DNA from: Siphonodentalium dalli
Taxonomy: Eukaryota; Mollusca; Scaphopoda; Gadilida; Siphonodentaliidae
Reading direction: 5' to 3'
DNA length: 64,000 bases
Assembly: GCA_032622095.1 (NCBI GenBank)
Contig: CP136068.1
Span: forward strand, 13,189,729 to 13,253,728
Shown: positions 11,645-22,127 of the stretch, one piece after another
Numbering within the stretch: position 1 is the stretch's first letter
How the letters are laid out: every line of letters starts with the position of its first letter
The notes under the pieces: generated by a model
What the model was told of the DNA's origin: nothing
What the model saw: only the letters and a program-made list of their open reading frames with translations
The model's database searches: none
Made by a program: the position numbers and the translations under genes

Positions 11645-13055
11645 TCTATCTATCTATACTATATATTTTGAGACTTTGTATATATATATATGTGTACTTC
11701 ATAGAATCCAAAACGACTGGTCCGATCGAGCTCAAACTTCGTATATAAGGGTAAAATCCCACCGACACCGCCGTAGTCGTGTTTTCGGGAACCTCTGAGC
11801 ACCCTTTATCCACTCCCAAATCACCGTAAAGGCACGGCGGGGGTTAATCAAGTGATTATTTAATGAGCGTTTGTTTTTGACGCATCTCTATAAAGAGCGT
11901 CTGTTTCCCATTCAACGTTATTTGCATCTGCAGAGTTATACGGTAACATTGACTGCATTTCCTATGCGGGGAGATTTATTGGATGTAGTACTCTTACAAC
12001 ATCATTGTTATAGTATGTATGCCACTTAGGTCAGGGCTTAGGTGGGTGGGTAGTTATAGGCATAATGCTTCTCAGAAATCCCGGTTACAAAACCAACACT
12101 CACAATTTCGTATTTAACGCAAACGTTAATTATCGCTCGAAAGCAGAGAGAAAGTGCTTTTCTATTTTGAGAACGCAACACATGTTTACGTCGCGTTGGG
12201 GTTCACCACGGGGACTATTGACCAACACTCACAATTTCGTCTTTTGCATCAGATACCAACACCTCGACCGATCGGATATATGTGTGTATGTGTGTATATA
12301 TGTGGGTACTTCATAGAATCGAAAACGCGTGTAGGAACGGGCATCCCCACGGCAATGTCGGCTTATAAGACATCTTTACTACACATGACAGCCGATGGAA
12401 TTTACATTTTCTGATGTATACATTTTATGTTACGGCTGAAAATCTTAGTCTATTTCCGAAACATTCATATAAACAAGCTCTAAACTTACACCCCTCGATT
12501 CCTGCTAACTCACGCAGCTATACACACTGCCCCAAACCGTGAACGCCAACGACATTGTTGGCGAGAAAATAGACCCCAAGCCGTAAATATCAACAACAGC
12601 GATATTACTAAATACATGTTTTCGGCAATGTGAGAGTTTTCGGGGAGCCGTGATGCCAACAACAACGACTCGAAGACAGATTTCCTGACGGGAAGCGTTT
12701 GTTTTAAATTCAATGCAATGTTATCGTAGAGAGATTTCACGAAACAAAGAATGCGTTGTCTGTCGTTCCTAGGAAGGGGGGGGATTTCTACGGGTAAATT
12801 TTTCTGCCAGAAACACAAAAATTAATTAAAACAATTTACAATTTAATTAACTTTTGTACTTGAATTGTTATTGGTCCATGGTGAGACCATAATTTCTCTT
12901 GATATAAAGGCAGAATTAACTCATTGATTGTCTCCTCACGTTTTCAATTCTGTATTCTGACCATTCAGTTCAATTAACGAATCAATCGTTTAAAAATGTA
13001 TTTAAAAAATGTCATGTTTCTGACCAAGCACGCCAGTGGCGGGCTAACCTGCTAG
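11645..13055 (+). mobile_element. Helitron-like array, unit 4
   Basis: The longest unit, 1411 bp. It opens with three TCTA units before TACTATATATT. A second internal terminus-like stretch ('tgtgtgtatatatgtgggtacttcatagaatc', 12280-12320) suggests it was built from two fused copies. It ends in hairpin plus CTAG at 13052-13055. Confidence 0.65.
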
Positions 13056-13333
13056 TCTATACTATATATTTTGAGACTTCGTATATATGTGTGTATATAT
13101 TAATTAAAACAATTTACAATTTAATTAACTTTTGTACTTGAATTGTTATTGGTCCATGGTGAGACCATAATTTCTCTTGATATAAAGGCAGAATTAACTC
13201 ATTGATTGTCTCCTCACGTTTTCAATTCTGTATTCTGACCATTCAGTTCAATTAACGAATCAATCGTTTAAAAATGTATTTAAAAAATGTCATGTTTCTG
13301 ACCAAGCACGCCAGTGGCGGGCTAACCTGCTAG
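13056..13333 (+). mobile_element. Helitron-like array, unit 5 (278-bp miniature)
   Basis: Consists of the ~45-bp 5' terminus joined to the last ~230 bp of unit 4: 13100-13333 repeats 12822-13055 almost base for base. It is an internal-deletion derivative of its left neighbour with both termini intact. CTAG is at 13330-13333. Confidence 0.75.
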
Positions 13334-14262
13334 TACTATATATTTTGAGACTTTGTATATATATGTGTGTGTGTGTACTTCATAGAATCCAAAACGCGTG
13401 TACAGATTGAGCTCAAACTTCCTATGTAAGTGTAAAATCCCACCGACACCGCCGTAGTCGGGTTTTCGAGAAGCACTGAGCACCCTTTATCCACTCCCAA
13501 ATCACTGCAAAGGCACGGCGGGGGTTAAGACAACAGCGCTCTTTATCTATACCTTATACGGAGGTTTTAACAATTAATGCTCTTTATTGCAATGGACGTG
13601 GCTAAACGATACCCCATGCGTCCGTTGCGGATTCCAATGGACGTGGCTAAACGACTGACCCCATGCGTCCGAAATATGGATGCGGACGAAATGAAATTAT
13701 CTCGACTAAAAAGGCAGAATTGATCTAAGAGCTCGAAATATTATGCAGAGGGATTTCACGACGGGATTAATTGACTGTCCGCTCTGAAGTTTAGGACAGG
13801 GAGGACGGGTACCATGAATTAACTCATTGGAAAACAAAGAATGCGTTATCTCGGAAACGGGTGGAGCTATCGACTTGAAATTTGCTATGTGAATGTATCT
13901 TGCCCTGGATAAAAATTTTACTGGTTCGCCGAGCCTGTGCGACGCCAGCTTCGCGCATGCGCAAACGAGATCTCGGAAACGGGTTGAGCTATCGACTTGA
14001 AATTTGGTATGTAAATGTATCTTGCCCCGGGTACGAATTTTATCGGATCGCCGAGCCCGTGCGACGCCCGTGCAGCGCATGCGCAGACGAGACCTCGGAA
14101 ACGGGTGGAGCTATCGATTTGAAATTTGCTATGTGAATGTATCTTGCTCCGGATATGAATTTTATCGGGTCGCAGTTCAATTAACGAATCAATCGTTAAA
14201 AAATGTATTTAAAAAATGTCATGTTTCTGACCAAGCACGCCAGTGGCGGGCTAACCTGCTAG
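13334..14262 (+). mobile_element. Helitron-like array, unit 6
   Basis: A 929-bp unit starting TACTATATATT (no TCTA). It is closely similar to units 2 and 11 in the 'ggacgtggctaaacgat' region. Three 120-bp subunits carry GCGCATGCGC at 13953-13962 and 14075-14084. CTAG is at 14259-14262. Confidence 0.7.
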
Positions 14263-15527
14263 TCTATACTATATATTTTGAGACTTCGTATATATATATA
14301 TATGTGTGTGTGTACTTCATAGAATCCAAAACGGTTCGCTCGATTGAGTTCAAACTTCCCATATAAATGTAAAATCCCACGGGAATCGTCGTAGTCGAGT
14401 TTTCGAGAAGCCCTGAGCACCCTTTATCCACTCCCAAATCACCGCAAAGGCACGGCGGGGGTTAAGGCAATAACACTCTTTATCTATACCTTATACGGAG
14501 GTTTTAACAATTAACGCTCTTTATTGCTATGGTCGTTTCTAAACGACACACCACATGCGTCAGAAATACGGAAGTGGATTCCAATGATCGTGGCTAAACG
14601 ACTGACCACATGCGTCCGAAATACGGATGAGAACAAAATGCAATTATCTCGACTAAAAAGGCAGAAATGATCTAAGAGCTTGAAATAATATGCACAGGGA
14701 TTTCACGACGGGATTAATTGACTGTCCGCTCTGAAGTTTAAGACGGGGACATGAATTAACTCATTGAAAAACAAAGAATGCGTTGTCTCGGAAACGGGTG
14801 GAGCTATCGACTTGAAATTTGCTATCTTGTCTTTTGATCATCTCATAAAGGTGGGGGTCACTCCCAAGCCGTTAATGCCAACAACAACAACTACATTGTT
14901 GGCGAGAAAATAATTAGTTCAAGCTACTAATTTTCTCTTTACGGCAATGTGAGAAATACTTTTGTCTTACAACATTTCTGCAATATAATTGCCTCAAAGT
15001 GTTCAGCATCATTGTTATAGTAAGTATGACACTTAGGACAGGGCTTGAGGGGTGGGGGTAGTTAGTCTCAGAACTCCCGTTCGTCTTTTGCATCAGATAC
15101 CAACACCTCGACCGATCGGGACGAAACTTCGTACGTGTGTGTAGTTTGACCAGGTGGTCGTGGTTGTTGTATTGGCAAGCCTGTGCGACGCCCGTGCAGC
15201 GCATGCGCAGACGAGATCTCGGAAACGGGTGGAGCTATCGACTTAAACTTTGGTATGTGAATGTATCTTGCCCCGGATACGAATTTTATCGGGTCGCCGA
15301 GGCCGTGCGACGCCAGCTTCGCGCATGCGCAGACCAGATCTCGGAAACGGGTGGAGCTATCCACTTGAAAATTGATTTTTGAATAGCCGGACAACGTCCG
15401 TCTCATCGTGTCTCCTCACGTTTTCAGTTCTGTATTCTGACCATTCAGTTCAATTGACGAATCAATCATTAATTTTTAAAATGTCATGTTTCTGACCAAG
15501 CACGCCAGTGGCGGGCTAACCTGCTAG
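14263..15527 (+). mobile_element. Helitron-like array, unit 7
   Basis: A 1265-bp unit. From about 14640 to its end it is nearly identical to unit 8. It carries GCGCATGCGC at 15199-15208 and 15321-15330. Near its 3' side (about 15385) is a decayed family-1 hairpin (CCGGACAACGTCCG). CTAG is at 15524-15527. Confidence 0.7.
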
Positions 15528-16786
15528 TCTATACTATATATTTTGAGACTTCGTATATATATGTGTATGTGTGTGTGTACTTCATAGAATCCAAAACGCG
15601 TGTACAGGTTGAGCTCAAACTTCCCATGTAAGTGTAAAATCCCACCGACACCGCCGTAGTCGGGTTTTCGAGAAGCCCTGAGCACCCTTTATCCACTCCC
15701 AAATCACCGCAAAGGCACGGCGGGGGTTAAGACAACAGCGCTCTTTATCTATACCTTATACGGAGGTTTTAACAATTAACGCTCTTTATTGCAATGGACG
15801 TGGCTAAACGATACCCCATGCGTCCGTTGCGGATTCCAATGGACGTGGCTAAACGACTGACCCCATGCGTCCGAAATATGGATGCGGACGAAATGCAATT
15901 ATCTCGACTAAAAAGGCAGAAATGATCTAAGAGCTCGAAATAATATGCAGAGGGATTTCACGGCGGGATTAATTGACTGTCCGCTCTGAAGTTTAAGACG
16001 GGGACATGAATTAACTCATTGAAAAACAAAGAATGCGTTGTCTCGGAAACGGGTGGAGCTATCGACTTGAAATTTGCTATCTTGTCTTTTGATCATCTCA
16101 TAAAGGTGGGGGTCACTCCCAAGCCGTTAATGCCAACAACAACAACTACATTGTTGGCGAGAAAATAATTAGTTCAAGCTACTAATTTTCTCTTTACGGC
16201 AATGTGAGAAATACTTTTGTCTTACAACATTTCTGCAATATAATTGCCTCAAAGTGTTCAGCATCATTGTTATAGTAAGTATGACACTTAGGACAGGGCT
16301 TGAGGGGTGGGGGTAGTTAGTCTCAGAACTCCCGTTCGTCTTTTGCATGAGATACCAACACCTCGACCGATCGGGACGAAACTTCGTACGTGTGTGTAGT
16401 TTGACCAGGTGGTCGTGGTTATTGTATTGGCAAGCCCGTGCGACGCCCGTGCAGCGCATGCGCAGACGAGATCTCGGAAACGGGTGGAGCTATCGACTTA
16501 AACTTTGGTATGTGAATGTATCTTGCCCCGGATACGAATTTTATCGGGTCGCCGAGGCCGTGCGACGCCAGCTTCGCGCATGCGCAGACCAGATCTCGGA
16601 AACGGGTGGAGCTATCGACTTGAAAATTGATTTTTGAATAGCCCGGACAACGTCGGGCTCATCGTGTCTCCTCACGTTTTCAGTTCTGTATTCTGACCAT
16701 TCAGTTCAATTGACGAATCAATCATTAATAATTTTTAAAATGTCATGTTTCTGACCAAGCACGCCAGTGGCGGGCTAACCTGCTAG
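15528..16786 (+). mobile_element. Helitron-like array, unit 8
   Basis: A 1259-bp near-duplicate of unit 7, with GCGCATGCGC at 16454-16463 and 16576-16585. The internal family-1-type hairpin is intact here (CCCGGACAACGTCGGG at about 16641) but is not followed by CTAG. CTAG of the unit is at 16783-16786. Confidence 0.7.
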
Positions 16787-17850
16787 TCTATACTATATAT
16801 TTTGAGACTTCGTATATATGTGTGTGTGTGTGTGTGTACTTCATAGAATCCAAAACGCGTGTACAGATTGAGATCAAATTTCGTATGTAAGTGTAAAATC
16901 CCACCGACACCGCCGTAGTCGCGGTTTAGAGAAGCTCAGAGCACCCGTTCTCCAATCTCAAATCACCGCAAAGGCACGGCGGGGGTTAATCAAGTGATTA
17001 TTTAATGAGCGTTTGTTTTTGACGCATCTCTATAAAGAGCGTCTGTTTCCCATTCAACGTTATTCGCATCTGCAGAGTTATACGGGAACGCAAACGTTAT
17101 CGCTCGAAATGTATTCCCTGCGAGCACGGATGGCGCGCTCTGTTTTTACAGTATATACCTTCGGTATATACCGAAATCATCCCAGATAATCACGAATATA
17201 GCATCAGATTTCTCCCCAGATATATCGTTATAAAGCTACTGGAATCTGCCAATCTACGGGAATTTCCAGGGAATGCCGATTGAGCTCAAACTTGCTACCT
17301 ACGGGAAGTGTCATATATATGAGTGTGTCCTTTATAGACTCTAACCGATTGAGCTCAAACTTGCTAAATAAGAAAATAGCCCCCAAGCCGTAAATATCAA
17401 CAACAACGATATTACTAAATACACGTTTTCGGCAATGTGAGAGTTTTCGGGGAGCCGTGATGCCAACAACAACGACCCGAAGACAGATTTCCCGACGGGA
17501 AGCGTTTGTTTTAAATTCAATGCAATGTTATCGTAGAGAGATTTCGCGAAACAAAGAATGCGTTGTCTGTCGTTCCTAGGAAGGGGGGGGATTTCTACGG
17601 GTAAATTTTTCCGCCAGAAACAAAAAAATTCAATAAAACAATTTACAATTTAATTAAAACAATTTAAAATTAAAAACAATTAACAATAAAAAAACAATTC
17701 AGAAACAAAATATATTAAATTTAAAAAACATTAAATTCATATTCAAAAATAAAATACAAAAATAAATAAAAACAAAATAATTACAAAAATGTCATGTTTC
17801 TGAAACAAAGCCATGGGACGAATGCCGCCAGTGGCGGGCTAACCTGCTAG
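16787..17850 (+). mobile_element. Helitron-like array, unit 9
   Basis: A 1064-bp unit, nearly identical to unit 10 throughout, including the 'cttcggtatataccgaaatc' inverted repeat near 17160 and the A-rich 3' segment. CTAG is at 17847-17850. Units 9 and 10 look like the most recent duplication in the array, together with units 7 and 8. Confidence 0.7.
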
Positions 17851-18905
17851 TCTATACTATATATTTTGAGACTTCGTATATGTGTGTGTGTGTGTGTACT
17901 TCATAGAATCCAAAACGCGTGTACAGATTGAGATCAAACTTCCTATGTAAGTGTCAAATCCCACCGACACGACCGTGGTAGCGGTTTAGAGAAGCTCAGA
18001 GCACCCGTTCTCCAATCTCAAATCACCGCAAAGGCACGGCGGGGGTTAATCAAGTGATTATTTAATGAGCGTTTGTTTTTGACGCATCACTATAAAGAGC
18101 GTCTGTTTCCCAGTCAACGTTATTCGCATCTGCAGAGTTATACGGGAGCGCAAACGTTATCGCTCGAAATTTATTCCCTGCGAGCACGGATGGCGCGCTT
18201 TGATTTTACAGTGTATACCTTAGGTATATACCGAAATCATCCCAGATAATCACGAATATAGCATCAGATTTCTCCCCAGATATACCATTATAAAGCTACT
18301 GGAATCTGCCAATCTACGGGAAATTCCAGGGAATGCCGATTGAGCTCAAACTTGCTACCTACGGGAAGTGTCATATATATGAGTGTGTCCTTTATAGACT
18401 CTAACCGATTGAGCTCAAACTTGCTAAATAAGAAAATAGCCCCCAAGCCGTAAATATCAACAACAACGATATTACTAAATACACGTTTTCGGCAATGTGA
18501 GAGTTTTCGGGGAGCCGTGATGCCAACAACGACCCGAAGACAGATTTCCCGACGGGAAGCGTTTGTTTTAAATTCAATGCAATGTTATCGTAGAGAGATT
18601 TCACGAAACAAAGAATGCGTTGTCTGTCGTTCCTAGGAAGGGGGGATTTCTACGGGTAAATTTTTCCGCCAGAAACAAAAAAAATAATTAAAACAATTTA
18701 CAATTTAATTAAAACAATTTAAAATTAAAAAAAATTAACAATAAAAAAACAATTCAGAAACAAAATATATTAAATTTAAAAAACATTAAATTCATATTCA
18801 AAAATAAAAAACAAAAATAAATAAAAACAAAATAATTACAAAAATGTCATGTTTCTGAAACAAAGCCATGGGACGAATGCCGCCAGTGGCGGGCTAACCT
18901 GCTAG
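17851..18905 (+). mobile_element. Helitron-like array, unit 10
   Basis: A 1055-bp near-duplicate of unit 9. Differences are mainly in the length of the TG/TA tract after the 5' terminus and in scattered substitutions. CTAG is at 18902-18905. Confidence 0.7.
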
Positions 18906-19684
18906 TACTATATATTTTGAGACTTCGTATATATATGTGTGTGTGTGTACTTCATAGAATCCAAAACGCGTGTACAGATTGAGCTCAAACTTCCTATGTA
19001 AGTGTCAAATCCCACCGACACCGCCGTAGTCGGGTTTTCGAGAAGCCCTGAGCACCCTTTATCCACTCCCAAATCACCGCAAAGGCACGGCGGGGGTTAA
19101 GACAACAGCGCTCTTTATCTAAACCTTATACGGAGGTTCTAACAATTAACGCTCTTTATTGCAATGGACGTGGCTAAACGATACCCCATGTGTCCGTTGC
19201 GGATTCCAATGGACGTGGCTAAACGACTGACCCCATGCGTCCGAAATATGGATGCGGACGAAATGAAATTATCTCGACTAAAAAGGCAGAATTGATCTAA
19301 GAGCTCGAAATATTATGCAGAGGGATTTCACGACGGGATTAATTGACTGTCCGCTCTGAAGTTTAGGACGGGGAGGACGGGTACCATGAATTAACTCATT
19401 GGTATGTAAATGTATCTTGCCCCGGGTACGAATTTTATCGGATCGCCGAGCCCGTGCGACGCCCGTGCAGCGCATGCGCAGACGAGATCTCGGAAACGGG
19501 TGGAGCTATCGACTTGAAATTTGCTATGTGAATGTATCTTGCTCCGGATATGAATTTTATCGGGTCGCCGAGCACATGCACAGACCAGATCTCGGAAACG
19601 AGTGGAGCTATCGACTTGAAATTTGGTTAAATTAAAAAAATGCCATGTTTCTGAAACAACGCCATGAGACGAATGCCGCCAGCT
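18906..19684 (+). mobile_element. Helitron-like array, unit 11 (3' end lost)
   Basis: Starts TACTATATATT (no TCTA) and resembles unit 6, with GCGCATGCGC at 19470-19479. The 3' hairpin is cut: after 'atgccgccag' the sequence passes straight into family-1 interior. The array therefore ends at a recombination or template-switch joint, not at a normal terminus. Confidence 0.65.
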
Positions 19685-20326
19685 AGGGATACTTTTGTCC
19701 GGGCAGGGTTTTGGACGGCTTAACTCGTAACCCCGACCTGACATTGACATTCAAAACGGTAAATTCAAGGTCAAATCTGGTAAAATTTCACATAACTAGA
19801 TCCGACGAAGCACCGCGTGTGGTTGCCCCGTTACGTGTCACGTGCGATCATATTAATTTGTCCGTGCGACGTCACCTTGACCTTGAAATCGGGTCATTTC
19901 AAGGTCAAACGCCCGAATATCACGGGATTTCGATGAAACTTGGTATGTGGGGGTACTTTCTTATGGCGAGTCTCATAAGCATATTCATTTGCCCGTGCGA
20001 CGTGACCTTGACCTTGAAATTGGGTAACTTCAAGGTCAAATCGCCAATTTTGATGGGATTTCGACGAAATTTGATATGTGGGGTTACTTTTGTCCACTGA
20101 TTGTTTTGGACGGGTCCAATCGTGACCCCGACCAGACCCTGACCTTCAAAATGATCAATTCAAGGTCAAATCGGGTAAAACCGGATGGATTTCGACGGGC
20201 ACGTTTGTCGGGTACTTTTGTCTGAGCAGTGTTTTTGGACTGGTCAAATCGTGACCCCAATTGACCTTGACCTTCAAAATGGCCAATTCAAGGTCAAAGC
20301 CCGGACGAAGTCGGGTCACCTTCTAG
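19685..20326 (+). mobile_element. Family-1 Helitron-like 3' half
   Basis: Matches the 3' part of 28-820 ('gtaaaaccggatggatttcg', 'gtgaccccaattgacc') and ends with CCCGGACGAAGTCGGG, TCACCTT, CTAG (20323-20326), T. It contains five TTCAAGGTCA (about 19764, 19900, 20029, 20158, 20287) and several inverted copies (TGACCTTGA). There is no 5' terminus, because it is fused to unit 11. Confidence 0.65.
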
Positions 20327-20463
20327 TTATATATAAGTTTGGTGGCAATCGGCGACAAATTTTTGTTCTGCCCCTCCCCCTTTTCTGCCCCTGACAACAA
20401 TGGCGTCACTTTAGAAAATTCTAACCCCGACCATTATCTTTCTCGTAAAAAGCTACTCCTAGT

Positions 20464-21530
20464 TAGTCCAAGTCTTCTCGTACTAAAACTGGCTAAGATA
20501 TTGGGATGGAGGTGCCGGTCTTTAGTCCGAGTTCCAGGCCCATGCATTCTTATGACACGACTTAAGCGTTAGTGACCCGCTCAAATAAAACCACAATTAT
20601 ATGAAATAAAATATCACAATTGCGACAATAAACGGATATTTTCCGCAGAAGACATGCTATTTGATCTGAAACCCACATCAGTTGTGAATTGAAAGCGGTA
20701 ATTTAATGCAAAAAGAGACATTTACCGCAATGTTTACAAATTTTTAAAAGTATGCGAACTCAGTTAACCTCGCGAACTGTGTATGGCATTTTCCGTTGAA
20801 AATATTCTGTAGATTTTCGACTGACAACGCAAATTGCGATGAATTCTCCATTGTAATCAGGGGGGGTGTGTGGTCAAAGCCACCAACAAGCATTTTTTTC
20901 CACAACTAAAAAAAAAAAAAAATTATGCTTTTTTTTTTAGTGTTTTGGCAATGAGTTGGGCTTCAAAACCACTTTGAATGAGAGAAATAATGTAATTCTA
21001 ACTGGTAAACTGACTGCAGGCAGTTATCGTGTTGTATTTTGTTGCAAATTTTGAAATCCAAGATGGCCGCTGGCAGCCATGTTTTTTTGGCCGAATGACC
21101 TCAAAATGACTCATTCCTATTTACATGTCCTTGTTAACATCCATGATAAGTAGTATGCACAGAAATTCATATACAGCTGTTTACAGTGAATTTCCCCACC
21201 CCCCCGCAAATCTCTGTTTTAGTGTTAAAAGGGGGGGGTGGGTGTCAAAAAATTGTCTCAAAAAACTGCCGTAAACGGAAAAAAAATTGGCGGTGGGGGT
21301 GGGTGGGTACAAAAAATGATCGAAAGGGAAAAAATGCCATACGTGCCTGAAATTTTTTTTCGACCCCCCCCCCCTGTTGTAATCGTAATTATGTGTGTCA
21401 ATAAATAAAAAATAAATAGATTAATTAAACATTGAAGATATAAATGAAATACATTAAATAAATTACGGGGAATTACAACCCTCTCAAAGTTTAAAACAGT
21501 GTAAACACAACGACCATTAGAATAAATAAT
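20464..21530 (+). mobile_element. Truncated copy of the 59373-60305 element, interrupted
   Basis: Begins TAGTCCAAGTCTTCTCGTAC, the same left terminus as 59373. It follows that copy to about 20858 and resumes at 21377-21530 after an insertion ('cgtaattatgtgtgtcaata', 'gaccattagaata'). The right terminus is missing. Confidence 0.75.
20859..21376. mobile_element. 518-bp insertion with AGGGGG/CCCCCTG ends and TTGTAATC duplication
   Basis: TTGTAATC occurs at 20851-20858 and again at 21377-21384. The uninterrupted relative at 59753-59763 has it once, so the 518 bp in between is an insertion with an 8-bp target duplication (one C could be assigned to either side). CAGGGG/CCCCTG ends with 8 bp fit the hAT superfamily. 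The interior has G-runs and one 'atccaagatggccgctggcagccatg' unit of the kind arrayed at 63290-64000. No ORF. Confidence 0.7.
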
Positions 21531-22127
21531 ATGGTGCTACATTTCCCACATTTGGTGGACTTCAGCGAAATTAAGATATATACTAAGCGAACAGAGCAAT
21601 ATACTGCTCTTGTTAAGCACACACAAAATAAAACAAAATTTGTATAAATTTTTAACCTTAAGTTTGAAAAGCCCCACTAAAACGGAAGAACTATATTTCG
21701 AAACTGTGTGATTCGGTTCTCCGATTATTTTATCAACACAAAAGTAAAAATGCACATGGATGAAAATCACACGCATGGCAAGTCAGACACAAGAGTTCTA
21801 ATTTGCTCCAATTATGACAAGTTGCTTGCGAAAATTGTCAACAAAACTACCTTTCTGATCCTCCATTATGTCATTAAGTTTTTAGTGCGGGAATTGTTCT
21901 CAAAGCACATTGGAAACTGGACTTTGCGGCGATCGGTTTTCGCTATTTTGTTCGGAAAACCCCGCGCTATATATAGAAACGGAAACTAGAATACTCAGAA
22001 CAAACACCGGACATTATCTGAATTGGATATGTTGATCGATGCATAGACCTAACTTTAGTCAAAAATGTAAAAAAAACAACAAAAACAATTTATTCTCTTT
22101 TTGCACATTTTGCTGTGAAAGCACACA
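21531..22127. other. No gene recognised
   Basis: AT-rich sequence between two elements. The 93-codon frame at 21708-21989 has no recognisable motif. Confidence 0.4.
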
